Origin: Sphingobium xanthum
GTDB lineage: Bacteria > Pseudomonadota > Alphaproteobacteria > Sphingomonadales > Sphingomonadaceae
Assembly (NCBI RefSeq): GCF_019737615.1
Contig: NZ_JAHKKS010000003.1
Span: forward strand, 286,001 to 350,000
DNA: 64,000 nucleotides
Reading direction: 5' to 3'
The stretch's first letter is position 1; each line of letters opens with the position of its first letter. Position numbers and translations under genes: made by a program. The notes beneath the pieces were generated by a model. That model did no database searches. It saw nothing but the letters and a program-made list of their open reading frames with translations, and was not told the DNA's origin. This document shows positions 9,370-21,903 of the stretch, piece by piece.

Positions 9370-10914
9370 CTACACTCCGTCGATGATCGCCTGCGCAGCC
9401 AGTCTTCCGGTCTGCGCGCCGCCGTTCATGAAGCCGGGAAAGGCGTCCGAGACATGCTCGCCGGCGAAGAAGATCGGCCCGGAGCGCGCGACCTGCTTCG
9501 CCACCCCATTTTCCTCCAGCCAGAGCAGCTTGCCGAACTTGATGAACTGGCCGGGCCGGAAATTGGTGTAGGCGCCGCGCGTGAAGGGGTCGTCGATCCA
9601 GCCGGTGAGCATGCTATCCGGGCTTGCCGCGCCGACAAGATCGCCCATGAAACTGCCGACAACCGGCTCGACGGCGCGGCGGATGACAAGGCGATCGCGC
9701 GATGCCGTCTGGTCGCCGCCGAGGAACCAGGTGAGCGTGCCGCCGGGGCCGCTTTGCCCCATGGTCGCTTCCCAGACTTCGCCGAAGACCGGACGGGCGG
9801 AGAGATCCCAGGTTGCGCCCGCGGCGCCCATCGGCGTCTGCGTCCAGGGCTTGGCGCGATAGCCGGCATTGAGCTTGGCATTGCGGCCGAGCTTCACTTC
9901 CTTCGCGAAGGCCGCCCAGTCCGGGGAGAAGAGCCCGCCATGCGGGATGGTGCCGAGCACCGGTGCGGGGATGGCGAGGATCACGCGATCGGCCTGCACC
10001 GGCGGTCCCTTGTCGAAGCGCAGGGTGACGCCGCTGCGTCCGCGCGTGATGGAGACGAGCTTGCGGTTCGTCTCGATCCGCTCGGCATGGACCTTGGCCA
10101 AAGCGTCGGTGATGCGGGCCGAGCCGCCCGAGACGATGTAGCGCTCGTCGCCGTCGCCAAGCACCTCGAACGCGTCGCCATGGACGGTCGGCAGGTTGAA
10201 GATGAGCTGCAGCGCGCTCGATTCATGCGGCTCGGCGCCATATTCGGTGCGGACTGACTGCTCGAGGAGCCTGCGCACGGTGGGATCGAGGATGAGTTGG
10301 GCGTGCTTGTCGAGATAGGCGCCGACCGAGAGCGTATCCAGCTCCTTGACGACGGTCTCATAGTCACCGTCCAGCCGCTCGCTGTCTGTGGCGATCTGCC
10401 CCGCGATCGGCGCCAGCGCGGCGGCGAGGGCCTTGTTGTCGAGCAGCTGCATCTCGCGCAGCATTTGCTCATGACCGTCGATCCCGGTGCGGTCGATCAG
10501 GGAAATGTCGAAGCGCTTGGCGAGCGCAAGCATGTCCTCATGATCGCTGTTGATGAGCTGCCCGCCGATTTCCAGCCAGCCGCCGGGATTAGCGGCGTCT
10601 GGCAGGGTGAAGACACGGCCACCGGTGCGGTTGCGCCCTTCGTAGATACGCGCCGCTATCCCGGCCTCGGTCAGCCGGTCGAGGGCGACGAGACCGGCGA
10701 GCCCGCCGCCGACGATCGCGACGCTGCGCGGCTTGGGCCCGGCCGCCTGGGCGAGCGGTGCGCCCGCTACGACGGCACCGGCACCCAGCGCCTTGATGAG
10801 TGAACGCCGGCTGATCCCGGCCGGGCCGGAGCGCGGCGGCGGCAGGCCGTCCTGCGCGCGCTGGATGCGGCGTGCCTGCTGCAACGCCCGGCGAACAAGT
10901 GTCGAAAGTTGCAT
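9370..10914 (-). CDS. Flavin amine oxidase with a Tat-type signal
   Basis: 514 residues. After a long polar N-region comes SRRSLIKALGAGAVVAG, a twin-arginine signal, so the folded flavoprotein is probably exported. The FAD-binding dinucleotide fold follows at about 65 (SVAIVGGGLAGLVALDRL, then YEGRNRTGGRV, the amine oxidase GG-doublet). The C-terminus has FFAGEHVSDAFPGFMNGGAQ, the second flavin contact typical of the monoamine oxidase family. The substrate (amine, amino acid or another reduced carbon) cannot be deduced. It converges with prfC, ending 11 bp from the prfC stop. It stands alone on its strand, 182 bp downstream of atpC. Confidence 0.9.
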   Translation of the reverse strand: MQLSTLVRRALQQARRIQRAQDGLPPPRSGPAGISRRSLIKALGAGAVVAGAPLAQAAGPKPRSVAIVGGGLAGLVALDRLTEAGIAARIYEGRNRTGGRVFTLPDAANPGGWLEIGGQLINSDHEDMLALAKRFDISLIDRTGIDGHEQMLREMQLLDNKALAAALAPIAGQIATDSERLDGDYETVVKELDTLSVGAYLDKHAQLILDPTVRRLLEQSVRTEYGAEPHESSALQLIFNLPTVHGDAFEVLGDGDERYIVSGGSARITDALAKVHAERIETNRKLVSITRGRSGVTLRFDKGPPVQADRVILAIPAPVLGTIPHGGLFSPDWAAFAKEVKLGRNAKLNAGYRAKPWTQTPMGAAGATWDLSARPVFGEVWEATMGQSGPGGTLTWFLGGDQTASRDRLVIRRAVEPVVGSFMGDLVGAASPDSMLTGWIDDPFTRGAYTNFRPGQFIKFGKLLWLEENGVAKQVARSGPIFFAGEHVSDAFPGFMNGGAQTGRLAAQAIIDGV

Positions 10915-11096
10915 GCTGATCGGCCTCCCCCGCTCGCAGGATAGCGGGAGCCGAGGCGGGACGATATTCGCCGGACGCGCGACCCGTCGCGCGCCTTGCC
11001 CGCTTCGGCTGGCGCATCGGGCGGCAGATACGATTTCTGGCGAACCCCTCCCTCGCGGGAGGATAGCGGCGCTTACGTATCGCCGGGCGCGCTGGC

Positions 11097-11351
11097 TCAG
11101 TGCGCCTTTTCGGCGAGTACGGTGAGGCCGGTCTCGCTCACTTCGGCAAAACCACCCTCGACCTGGATGATGCGCGGCTCCGCGCCGTCGCGGTCATAGA
11201 CCTTGAGCGCGCCGTCCTTCACGGTCGACATGAACGGCGCATGGCCTTCCAGCACGCCGAACTCGCCTTCTGTGCCCGGCACGACCACCATATGGACCTC
11301 TTCGGAGAGGACGAGGCGTTCGGGAGTGACCAGTTCGAAATGCAGTGCCAT
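11097..11351 (-). CDS. atpC: ATP synthase F1 epsilon subunit
   Basis: 84 residues, the short alphaproteobacterial form of the epsilon subunit with only the N-terminal beta-sandwich ([38 protein letters not shown]) and almost none of the C-terminal helical hairpin. It belongs to the rotor stalk of F1 and touches gamma. Canonically atpC directly follows atpD; here an FkbM methyltransferase gene comes first, ending only 36 bp before the atpC start. A small stem without a T tract (CCTCCC 11047-11052 and GGGAGG 11057-11062) lies after its stop codon. Confidence 0.95.
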   Translation of the reverse strand: MALHFELVTPERLVLSEEVHMVVVPGTEGEFGVLEGHAPFMSTVKDGALKVYDRDGAEPRIIQVEGGFAEVSETGLTVLAEKAH

Positions 11352-11387
11352 GGGCGGACCTTGTGAATCGCTAAAATCGGGCCGCGT

Positions 11388-12242
11388 TTAGCCGCGTTTG
11401 AACGCGATGTCGACCTGTCCGTCAGGGAAATCCGCCTTGGGCTCGGCCTGCGTCGGATGGGCGGGATAGGCAAAGGTCGAATAATGATTGGGCAGCGCCA
11501 GCGTGACGAAGCCCTGCTCTGCGAGCGAGGCCATGATCGGGCGCAGATCATCGTCCACGCGCAGCTCGGCGCAGAGGCAGAGATCGTGCGGCAGATCGGG
11601 CAACATCGTCATGATGTCGCGCATCACGGGCGCCTCCATGCCTTCCACGTCGATCTTCACGAAGCTCATGCGCGGCAGCAGCGCGGACGGCACGACATCG
11701 GCGAGACGGCGCAGCTCCAGCGCGTCCGGATCGCCCTCGACCGGATCGCCGAAGCGGCTCGCGCCGAGATTCGCGGCGGAGACATGGAAACTGCGGCGCT
11801 CGCTGCGGTCGGAAATGCCGTAGGCGACGACCGTCACGTTGCTGAGCGCATTGAGTGTGATCTGCGCCTCGAGCCGTTCTCGAATGGCCGGGCCGGGCTC
11901 GATGGCGAAGACATGGCCGTCCGGGCCGACCAGCCGGCTCATCAGCAGCGTATCATAGCCGATATTGGCGCCGATATCGGCCACGACAGCGCCTGGGCGG
12001 ATCGTCTCGCGCAGGAAGGCGGTGACGCCCGGCTCCCAGACATGGAAGAAGAAGATGCGGGAATCGATGAGATCCCAGGGCTCCAGCCGCATCCGGCCGA
12101 GGCGCGGAATATCGGCGATCACGGGCACCTTCACCAGCGACCAGAGACGCTTCACGACCAGCGCATAGCCTGCGCGCAGCGTGCCGGGCAGCCAGGGCCA
12201 GCGGGCAGGAGCGGAAAGCCAGTTGAGAGCGGTGGTTGCCAT
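11388..12242 (-). CDS. FkbM family SAM-dependent methyltransferase
   Basis: 284 residues. The N-terminal part includes a hydrophobic region (WLSAPARWPWLPGTLRAGYA). The Rossmann core starts near residue 95 with VADIGANIGYDTLLMSRLVG, the SAM-binding motif I of FkbM-type enzymes, followed by VFAIEPGPAIRERLEAQI and later SFVKIDVEGMEAPVMRDI, the conserved acidic DVEG segment of the family. These enzymes methylate small molecules or sugars; the substrate here is not clear. It sits between atpD and atpC on the same strand, 36 bp before atpC. A terminator and a repeat element separate it from atpD, so it may share a transcript with atpC only. Confidence 0.9.
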   Translation of the reverse strand: MATTALNWLSAPARWPWLPGTLRAGYALVVKRLWSLVKVPVIADIPRLGRMRLEPWDLIDSRIFFFHVWEPGVTAFLRETIRPGAVVADIGANIGYDTLLMSRLVGPDGHVFAIEPGPAIRERLEAQITLNALSNVTVVAYGISDRSERRSFHVSAANLGASRFGDPVEGDPDALELRRLADVVPSALLPRMSFVKIDVEGMEAPVMRDIMTMLPDLPHDLCLCAELRVDDDLRPIMASLAEQGFVTLALPNHYSTFAYPAHPTQAEPKADFPDGQVDIAFKRG

Positions 12243-12337
12243 GATGGGCTTTTGCCGGATGGTAAGCGGGCCGTCGAGCGGCGCTAACCATATTGGCGAG
12301 GAGGGTCTGTCAGCTTTCGGGACGTGAGCGGTTCTTA

Positions 12338-12496
12338 CTCCTCGCCCCTTGGGGAGAGGATAGTGCAGCTTGGTCGTCCGTAGGGCGGCCTAGCGAAGCT
12401 TGGAGAGGGGGCGGAAGCCGCGCCGTCCCCCTCTCCAACTGCGCCTAGCCGCTCAGCGGCAAGGCTCCATATCCTCTCCCCGAAAGGGGCGAGGAA
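12338..12496. repeat. Nested inverted-repeat element between FkbM gene and atpD
   Basis: A 159-bp palindromic block. The outer arms are TCCTCGCCCC...GGAGAGGATA near 12339-12362 and TATCCTCTCCCC...GGGGCGAGGA at 12470-12495. A second inverted pair lies inside, GGAGAGGGGGCGG at 12402-12414 against CCGTCCCCCTCTCC at 12423-12436. A short relative of the outer arm occurs at 49752-49789. No coding potential is apparent. It resembles non-autonomous palindromic repeats that spread in intergenic DNA. Confidence 0.75.
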
Positions 12497-12500
12497 ATAG

Positions 12501-12540
12501 AAAAACCGCGGCAAGCTCCTGAGAGCCGCCGCGGTCTTTC
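12501..12540 (-). terminator. Terminator after atpD (minus strand)
   Basis: Read on the minus strand, a GACCGCGGC arm pairs with GCCGCGGTT and ends in a run of five T. It lies 27 bp after the atpD stop codon, so transcription of the main atp operon probably ends here, before the FkbM gene and atpC. Confidence 0.82.
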
Positions 12541-12566
12541 GATGTCGGTCCGGCACATCCGGAGCC

Positions 12567-14042
<1,476 letters not shown>

Positions 14043-14070
14043 TCATCCCGGCGCGGCCGGGGTCCAGTTC

Positions 14071-14943
14071 CTAGAGCGCCTCGGCGCCCGAAATGATTTC
14101 CACCAGCTCGGTGGTGATCGCAGCCTGACGGCTGCGGTTATACTCGATGGTGAGCTTCTTGATGAGATCGCCCGCGTTGCGCGTCGCATTGTCCATCGCG
14201 GTCATCGAGGCGCCCTGCTCCGAGGCCATATTCTCGAGCAGCGCCTTGAACAGCTGGATGGTGATGTTGCGCGGGAGCAGATCGGCGAGGATCGCTTCCT
14301 CGTCCGGCTCATACTCGACAGCAGCGCCCGAAGAGGCAGGCGCATCGGCCGGAATCTTGACCGGGATGATCTGCTGCTCGGTCGGGATCTGCAGGAGCGC
14401 CGACTTGAAGCCCGAATAGAAGAGATGTGCGACATCGAACTCGCCCGCGAAGAAGCGGTTCGAGACGTCGTGCGCGACGGCGCTGGCTTCGTCGAAGCCG
14501 GGCGTGCGCACGTCGGTCGTGTCATACTGGCCGACGATCTTGCCGGGGAACAGGCGGTTGATCACCGCGCGGCCCTTGCGGCCGACGAGGTAGAACTTCA
14601 CCGTCTTGCCCTGCGCGATCAGCGCATTCGCCTTGGCGATGGCGGCCTTGACGATGTTGGCGTTGAACGCGCCGGAGAGGCCCTTGTCGCCATTCGCGAC
14701 CAGCAGCAGGTGCGTGTCATCCTTGCCGGTGCCTGCAAGCAGGCGCGGCGCATTGTCGCCAGTGACCTTGCCGGCGAGGCTGGCCACGACGCCTTCGAGA
14801 CGCTGGGCATAAGGCCGCGCGGCCTCGGCGGCCGCCTGCGCCTTGCGCAGCTTCGCCGCAGCGACCATCTGCTTGGCCTTGGTGATCTTCTGGGTCGACT
14901 TGACCGAGACGATGCGGCCCTTGAGTTCCTTGAGGCTTGCCAT
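14071..14943 (-). CDS. atpG: ATP synthase F1 gamma subunit
   Basis: 290 residues, the central rotor shaft that couples proton flow to catalysis. The start [20 protein letters not shown] and the C-terminus with [16 protein letters not shown] are strongly conserved gamma signatures; both ends form the coiled coil inside the alpha3beta3 ring. Length fits alphaproteobacteria. It starts only 3 bp after the stop of the LysE-type gene, so it is probably translated from the same mRNA and perhaps coupled to it. Confidence 0.98.
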   Translation of the reverse strand: MASLKELKGRIVSVKSTQKITKAKQMVAAAKLRKAQAAAEAARPYAQRLEGVVASLAGKVTGDNAPRLLAGTGKDDTHLLLVANGDKGLSGAFNANIVKAAIAKANALIAQGKTVKFYLVGRKGRAVINRLFPGKIVGQYDTTDVRTPGFDEASAVAHDVSNRFFAGEFDVAHLFYSGFKSALLQIPTEQQIIPVKIPADAPASSGAAVEYEPDEEAILADLLPRNITIQLFKALLENMASEQGASMTAMDNATRNAGDLIKKLTIEYNRSRQAAITTELVEIISGAEAL

Positions 14944-14946
14944 GTC

Positions 14947-15567
14947 TTATGCGTTCCGAGCCAGGGCCAGACGGCCCGCCAAACCAATGAAGGCCGCGCC
15001 GAGCGCGCCTTCGAACCAGCGCATCGCGCTGCTCTGACCAACCTTGCGACCGGCATGGGTCGCGACGGTCGCGATGACCAGACACCAGACGGCGCCGATT
15101 CCATAGACGATCGCGATCAATCCCGCGCCGGTGAGCGGCGCGCCCGGGCCCGTGCCGACGAACTGCGGCAGGGCAGCGAGGAAGAACACCGCGACCTTGG
15201 GATTGAGCACCGTGCTCCAGAAGCCCTGACGGAATGGCGCGCCGAGCGTGACCTGCTTCTCCTCCGCCGTCCTGGCCTTGATCGCTCCGCGCAGGAGCTG
15301 GATGCCGAGCCAGGCGAGGTAGAGCGCGCCGGCGACCTTCACGATCGTGAAGAGGCCGGGCACCAGATTGAGCACCGCGAGGAAACCGAAGCCGCAGAGC
15401 AGCATGTAGAAGATGCCGCCGACGAAAATGCCGCCCGCCGCCGCCATGCCCGCCCGGAAGCCGCGACGCGCCGACTGCCCCGCGACCAGCATCGTGTCCG
15501 GTCCGGGAGACAGCACCAGCGCGATCGCGAGGATCGTCCAGGCAAGAAGGCCGTGGTCGGGACTCAC
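14947..15567 (-). CDS. LysE family amino acid exporter inside the atp cluster
   Basis: 206 residues, an inner-membrane transporter with about six hydrophobic segments. The N-terminal segment contains SPGPDTMLVAGQSARRGFRAG, the hallmark of the LysE/RhtB family, and GAPFRQGFWSTVLNPKVAVFF follows, also typical of the family (NPK motif). These proteins export amino acids or homoserine lactone-type compounds; the substrate is unknown. The spacing is 9 bp after atpA and 3 bp before atpG, on the same strand, so it is embedded in the ATP synthase operon. I know of no canonical role for LysE in ATP synthase. Confidence 0.9.
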   Translation of the reverse strand: MSPDHGLLAWTILAIALVLSPGPDTMLVAGQSARRGFRAGMAAAGGIFVGGIFYMLLCGFGFLAVLNLVPGLFTIVKVAGALYLAWLGIQLLRGAIKARTAEEKQVTLGAPFRQGFWSTVLNPKVAVFFLAALPQFVGTGPGAPLTGAGLIAIVYGIGAVWCLVIATVATHAGRKVGQSSAMRWFEGALGAAFIGLAGRLALARNA

Positions 15568-15576
15568 ATCGCGTCC

Positions 15577-17139
<1,563 letters not shown>

Positions 17140-17170
17140 TCAGCCGCGATCGCTCGGGTAACGCGCGGCC

Positions 17171-17725
17171 TCAGCCGCGCATCGCCTGGGCGAGCTTGTT
17201 CAATCGGGTACGGAGCGAGCTGTCGATCATCCGGCTGCCCATCTTGACGATGAGGCCGCCCATGATGGCGGGATCGACGGTGAGATCGAGGGCCATGTCG
17301 CGGCCAGTGCGGGTCTTGAGCTGCTTGGCGAGCGCCGTCTGCTGCGTCTTGGTCAGCGGGAAGGCCGAGGTCACTTCGGCGCGAGTCTCGCCCTTGTGCG
17401 CGGACAGCAGCGTGTCGAACGCGCGAATGACGTTGGGAAGCTGCGAGAGGCGACGATTGCTCGCCAGCACGCCGAGCGTCTTGGTGGTCAGCGGATCGGT
17501 GCCCAGCGACTTGGCGACGGCATCGATCGCCTTGGCGGCAGCTTCGCGCCCGATCAGCGGGCTCTGCGTCAGCGCCTTGAGCTCAGCCGATTCGGCCAGC
17601 GCCGCCTTGAGAGTCGTCAGGCTGGCTGCGACCGAGTCGAGCGCCTTGCCGTCACGTGCCAGCTCGAACAGCGCAAGCGCGTAACGCCCCGCCAAGCTAG
17701 CCTGAATACCGCTGGAAGTCTCCAC
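17171..17725 (-). CDS. atpH: ATP synthase F1 delta subunit
   Basis: 184 residues, the peripheral-stalk subunit that joins F1 to the F0 b subunits. The first part (AGRYALALFELARD) and the last part (VDPAIMGGLIVKMGSRMIDSSLRTRL) carry the standard delta/OSCP signatures. It is the first gene of this atp cluster on the minus strand; F0 genes are not in the window, as is usual in alphaproteobacteria, where F0 lies elsewhere. Confidence 0.97.
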   Translation of the reverse strand: METSSGIQASLAGRYALALFELARDGKALDSVAASLTTLKAALAESAELKALTQSPLIGREAAAKAIDAVAKSLGTDPLTTKTLGVLASNRRLSQLPNVIRAFDTLLSAHKGETRAEVTSAFPLTKTQQTALAKQLKTRTGRDMALDLTVDPAIMGGLIVKMGSRMIDSSLRTRLNKLAQAMRG

Positions 17726-18088
17726 GCGCGCCTATGCCTCTTCATCGCCGGTTAGAATGCGCCAGAAAAGGGGAGACAGCATGGCCGCCCCCCTGACACG
17801 CGGCGCGGTTAGCAGGGGTCGCCCCGTGATGCAAGCCGCGAGGGGCGGACTCCGCCAGCCCTCATGAAATCCGATGCCCTGCCGTAACTTAGCGTCCGTC
17901 GCCGCGTGGTCGATCCGCGCCGGACAGGCGTGGGCGGCGCCCCGGATCGCACTTGCAAGATAGAATGTGACACACTCGTTGCAGAATTATGACATTGATT
18001 CTGTTTGGTTTTATTGAGTTCCCGTAACCTTTCGTCAATGCGTCCTTCACTATCCGGCGAGCGACAACCGGTCAAAACCGGACAGATC
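17726..18088. other. Divergent intergenic region between atpH and chemoreceptor gene
   Basis: 363 bp with no credible gene. The half next to the chemoreceptor (about 17950-18050) is clearly richer in A and T than its surroundings and includes TGACATTGATTCTG and a TTTGGTTTTATTGAG stretch, so it probably holds that promoter. The GC-rich half should hold the atp promoter. No clear hairpin terminator was found. Confidence 0.5.
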
Positions 18089-19888
18089 ATGACGAGACGA
18101 GAATCGATGCGATTGCCACGTCGCCCCCTGCCGACTTTCCGCGCCCTGCTTGCGGCGCAGAGCGGGGCATCATTGTCTGGCCAGCTGGCGCGGCTGCTGT
18201 TTGCCGCGGGTTCGCTTCTGGCGTTGCTCATCATTGCCCAGCTCGGGGCGCTCACCGTCAACCGGATGATCTCGGCCCGACTCGTCGAGCAGCGCATCGT
18301 GCCAATGAACCAGCTCCAGACGATCGCATCTGCCTATCAGACCAGCTGGGCCATCGCCGACAAGGTGAGGATCGGCACGATCGACGCGACCGGGGGCGTC
18401 ACAGCGCTCCGCGATATTCAGGCCCGGCTGGCGCGTGACTGGCAAGAACTGGACGCGACGGCGCCTTCCATCGCGGCCGATTTCGCGATGCATCGACCCG
18501 ATGCCGACGAGGCTCTGAATCGGCTGACGGCCCTGCTTGCCAAGGGTGATCGCGATCGGCTCGACTTCTTCCTGTCCGGCCAGTTCTATGGCGGTGTCGA
18601 TCCGCTGCTCGGCCGCATCGCCCAATCGACGACCGACCTTGGCGCCACGGCGGGACAGGACCGTCTCGTCTTGCGGTGGGTGAACTTCGCGGCGGAACTG
18701 CTGCTCGTCGCGGTCACCCTCGGCGCCATTGCCGGCGGTTGGGTCATCGTGCAACTCGGTGAACGACGCATCGTGCGGCCGCTCGCCGCTATCGCGGCCC
18801 ATGTCGCGAGCGGGCCCAGCAGCGATTCGGCCGACATGGCGGTGCCGGACATGGATCGCGGTGATGAGATCGGCGCCATTGCTCAGGCGCTCGCGCAAGC
18901 CAAAGCGAATGCGCACGCGGCAGAGCAGGCGCGTCGGGAAAGACAGCGCGCCGACGAGCAGGCCGCACTGCGGCGGCGCGAGCTGGAAGACGCCTTGCGC
19001 GCCAGGGAGCAGGAAGATGCGCGCGCCCTGCAGGTCCGTGCTCGCGTCATCGACTCACATTTCGGCCGCTTCGATGCGGTGCTGAGCCAGCTCGTTGCCG
19101 CGCTGGCACAGGCGGCCACGACGATGCGCGACATGGCCACGGCGCTCGCGGGCTCCTCCACCCAGTCGCGCGATCGCGCCCATGCGGTCGCCCAGAGCGT
19201 GGCCGTGGCCGCTGCTCGCGTGGACGAGGCCCAGCGCGAAAGCCGGGGCCTGCTCGATCTGGTCGCGGTCGTGCGTGGAACCGCCGCGAAGACACGGGCG
19301 CACAGCAACGATGTGATCGAGGAATCGGTTCGCAATCGCGCGCACGCGCAGCAGCTATCGGAACTGGTAACCGGAATCGCCCGCGCGCTCGATCTCATCA
19401 CGCGCATCGCGGCGCAGACCAATCTTCTCTCGGTCAATGCCAATATCGAGGCGCATCGCTCCGGCGAGGCGGGCGTCGGCTTTGCCGTGGTCGCACGCGA
19501 GATCAAGGCGCTCGCGGTCGATTCGGGCGAAGCGGCGGGCGAGATTTCCCGGCAACTGGGCCGAATCAAGGAAACGGCAGCCGATTTCCTCGACAGTGCC
19601 GAACTGGTCGAACGGCTCGCCAGCGGCGTCGGCGAACAGGCCGATTCCGTCGATGCGCTGGCCGGGCAGCAGGCGGGCGCCAGCCAGCGCATGGCCGGCT
19701 CGATCACCGAAACCAGGGCCGAGATGCGCGAGATCACCGCCGCGACGGAAGAGGCACGGCAGGGCTCAGCCGAACTGGTCATCACCGCGCGCAAGCTGCT
19801 CGAGACAGCGGACACGGTGGCCGGACAGATTGCCGACCTCAATCGCGAATTCACGGCGCTGCGGACGAATCTGAGCGAAGCGGCATAG
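18089..19888 (+). CDS. Methyl-accepting chemotaxis-type signal transducer
   Basis: 599 residues from the ATG at 18089; a second ATG at 18107 is possible. Two membrane segments ([20 protein letters not shown] near 38 and [20 protein letters not shown] near 215) enclose a periplasmic helical domain of about 150 residues, like 4HB-type sensors. A HAMP-like linker ([17 protein letters not shown]) and a long charged coiled coil ([20 protein letters not shown]) follow. The signalling hairpin reads [20 protein letters not shown] then [13 protein letters not shown], similar to the MCP consensus but with His in place of the usual Ala in EAAR. No che genes are near, so its kinase partner is unknown. 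Confidence 0.85.
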   Translation: MTRRESMRLPRRPLPTFRALLAAQSGASLSGQLARLLFAAGSLLALLIIAQLGALTVNRMISARLVEQRIVPMNQLQTIASAYQTSWAIADKVRIGTIDATGGVTALRDIQARLARDWQELDATAPSIAADFAMHRPDADEALNRLTALLAKGDRDRLDFFLSGQFYGGVDPLLGRIAQSTTDLGATAGQDRLVLRWVNFAAELLLVAVTLGAIAGGWVIVQLGERRIVRPLAAIAAHVASGPSSDSADMAVPDMDRGDEIGAIAQALAQAKANAHAAEQARRERQRADEQAALRRRELEDALRAREQEDARALQVRARVIDSHFGRFDAVLSQLVAALAQAATTMRDMATALAGSSTQSRDRAHAVAQSVAVAAARVDEAQRESRGLLDLVAVVRGTAAKTRAHSNDVIEESVRNRAHAQQLSELVTGIARALDLITRIAAQTNLLSVNANIEAHRSGEAGVGFAVVAREIKALAVDSGEAAGEISRQLGRIKETAADFLDSAELVERLASGVGEQADSVDALAGQQAGASQRMAGSITETRAEMREITAATEEARQGSAELVITARKLLETADTVAGQIADLNREFTALRTNLSEAA

Positions 19889-20185
19889 GGTTATGGGGGA
19901 TTCAGAATTCCCATTTTGCCGGAGGCTGAAGATACGCCAGCTCGGATCCGGATTTCGCATGCCGCGGCGGCAGTCGCCCATATATCGCCGCATGAATCCG
20001 CCGAGCGACCGGACCGGTTGTCAGCAAAACCGCATTAACAGCCGGGTACCGGGGCGCGAGGTCTTCGCGAACCGGTGGACGTGCTCAGGATCGGCTTTGT
20101 GCCTTTCGGGCATCATTTCTTTCGTCTCATGCGACATGTCAGGCCGGCGCGAAGGCACGCGCCGGCCCTGTATGGCAAACCTGCC

Positions 20186-21730
20186 TTATTTCGCCGCCGC
20201 GCACATGAAGCTCGCTGCCTCGTCCGTGCTGCCGCTCCCCTTGTAGGTCGCGACTTGCGGGAAGGGGCAGAGCGGGCGGCTCATCGGCGGCAGGGCGGGC
20301 GCGCCGGGCGGCCCTGGCATGCGTGTCGCGACGATGGCGTCCGGCGCCTTGCCGTCGCTGGCCCAGCGATCGATCACGCCCAGCGTATCGAAGGCCGACG
20401 GCCCCTCGCCGCCCGCGCAATGGTTCATGCCCGGCGCCATGTAGAGGCGCAGCTGGTCGGCCGGGGCCTTGTCCTTGAGGGCGGCATGGAAGGCGAGCGT
20501 GTTGGTTGCGGGAATGAGTCCATCGGCCAAGCCGTGACTGAGCAACAGCTTGCCGCCGCGCGCGAAGAAGGCGGCCAATCCGTCCGGCGGGATGTTGAGG
20601 ATCGCGCTGCCGAAAGCGCGAGCCGCCTGCAACTCGCTGGCATAGTCCATCTTGCGCCAGTCCCAGCCCTTCTTGTCGCCATGCACCAGCAGCCGGAAAT
20701 AGTCGGTGGCAACCGGGAATGGCTCAGGCCCCATCAGCAGGACAGCAAGTTCCATTTCGCTGCCGACCGGCCAGCCGGGTAGGAGCACCTTGCCATCCTT
20801 GTCGCGCACGCCGTCATAGAGCGCCTGAATCGCGGCTGCCTGATCGGCATTGAGGCAATCGCTGCCCTGGCCCGGCTTGCACAGCAGCTGCGCCGCCTTG
20901 AACGTGCAGGATTGGGGTTGGCCGATCAGGCCGTCCTTGAGCCCGTCCCCGGCGTCGCATTGCGCGACGGCGGCCTTGTGGACCAGCCCCAGCACCGCCG
21001 GATCAAGACCCGCGGCCGGCCAGCGCTTGGGTTGGAAGCCGGCCCACATAGTCTGCGTCATGAGGTCAGTCATCGGATTGGCCGGGGCCATGGCCGAGAT
21101 CGCGTCATAATCCTCGGGATAGCGATGCGCCGCCATGAGGCCCTGCCGGCCGCCGGTCGAGCAGCTGTTCCAGAGCGAAAGCGAGGCTTTCCTTCCGTAG
21201 AAATCCTGAACGGCCTGCTTGGCCGCGACCGTCATCAGGTGGACGGCGCGATGGCCGAAATCGACCAGCTTCTCGGGATGGCCGACTGCCCATTCGGCCG
21301 TGAGGCCGCTGCCGACATGGCCGGTATCGGTCGAGGCCACCGCATAGCCGCGCTCGAGCGGTTGGCCCATCTGGGAATAGCTGATCTGGCCTGCCCAGAT
21401 GCCGTTGCCGATACCGGCGAACTTGCCGTTCCAGCCCGTGGCCGGCAGCCAGATTTCTACCTTGATGTCCGAATCCGGGGTCGGGGTCAGCGTGGCGCGC
21501 ACGCGGCAGAAAGCGGGCAGCGTCTTGTAACTCGGCGGAGCGACGCCAGGCGGCGGACCGAAGGGCGATGGCGGCGGCGCGAATGCGCCGGCCGCGATGA
21601 GCTCCGCCGAATCGACCTTGCCCTTGTCGAGCGCGAGGGCGGCAAGCTCGCCGCAATCCTTGGCGGCGGCGGGGCTGACGATAGCAAGCGCGAGCGCGCT
21701 GGCGGCGGCAAACAGAGTCGTGCGGATCAT
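20186..21730 (-). CDS. Tannase/feruloyl esterase family hydrolase, secreted
   Basis: 514 residues from the ATG at 21730, which starts a signal peptide (MIRTTLFAAASALALAIVSP, then AAA); the frame is open to 21880. The family's CS-D-HC signature is complete: Ser191 in NSCSTGGRQG with the preceding Cys, Asp in GLADGLIPATNT, and Cys-His in MNHCAGGEGP written as HC. These enzymes cut ester bonds of aromatic acids such as gallate or ferulate in plant-derived compounds; the preferred substrate is unknown. The alpha/beta-hydrolase core and the large lid domain between Ser and Asp have typical size. It probably acts in the periplasm or outside. Divergent from the neighbouring metallo-hydrolase gene. 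Confidence 0.9.
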   Translation of the reverse strand: MIRTTLFAAASALALAIVSPAAAKDCGELAALALDKGKVDSAELIAAGAFAPPPSPFGPPPGVAPPSYKTLPAFCRVRATLTPTPDSDIKVEIWLPATGWNGKFAGIGNGIWAGQISYSQMGQPLERGYAVASTDTGHVGSGLTAEWAVGHPEKLVDFGHRAVHLMTVAAKQAVQDFYGRKASLSLWNSCSTGGRQGLMAAHRYPEDYDAISAMAPANPMTDLMTQTMWAGFQPKRWPAAGLDPAVLGLVHKAAVAQCDAGDGLKDGLIGQPQSCTFKAAQLLCKPGQGSDCLNADQAAAIQALYDGVRDKDGKVLLPGWPVGSEMELAVLLMGPEPFPVATDYFRLLVHGDKKGWDWRKMDYASELQAARAFGSAILNIPPDGLAAFFARGGKLLLSHGLADGLIPATNTLAFHAALKDKAPADQLRLYMAPGMNHCAGGEGPSAFDTLGVIDRWASDGKAPDAIVATRMPGPPGAPALPPMSRPLCPFPQVATYKGSGSTDEAASFMCAAAK

Positions 21731-21903
21731 CCTGGGCCTCTCCTCTCCCGAAATCCTGTGCCGATTGGTGAGGAGATTGCAGACCAAGTCAACAAGCGAT
21801 GCGCGCGCGGCGCAGAAACGAAACATGGTCCTACGGGCAGCGGCTCCGGCTGGCCCGGTCACGGATCGCCTGCTAGGCAAACGAAAAGCAAAGGGAGAGT
21901 GCT

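Noticed and set aside
20142-20168. Strong GC hairpin GGCCGGCGCG..CGCGCCGGCC downstream of the tannase gene
   Set aside because: It could be a terminator for the minus-strand gene, but no T tract follows on either strand, so I did not list it.
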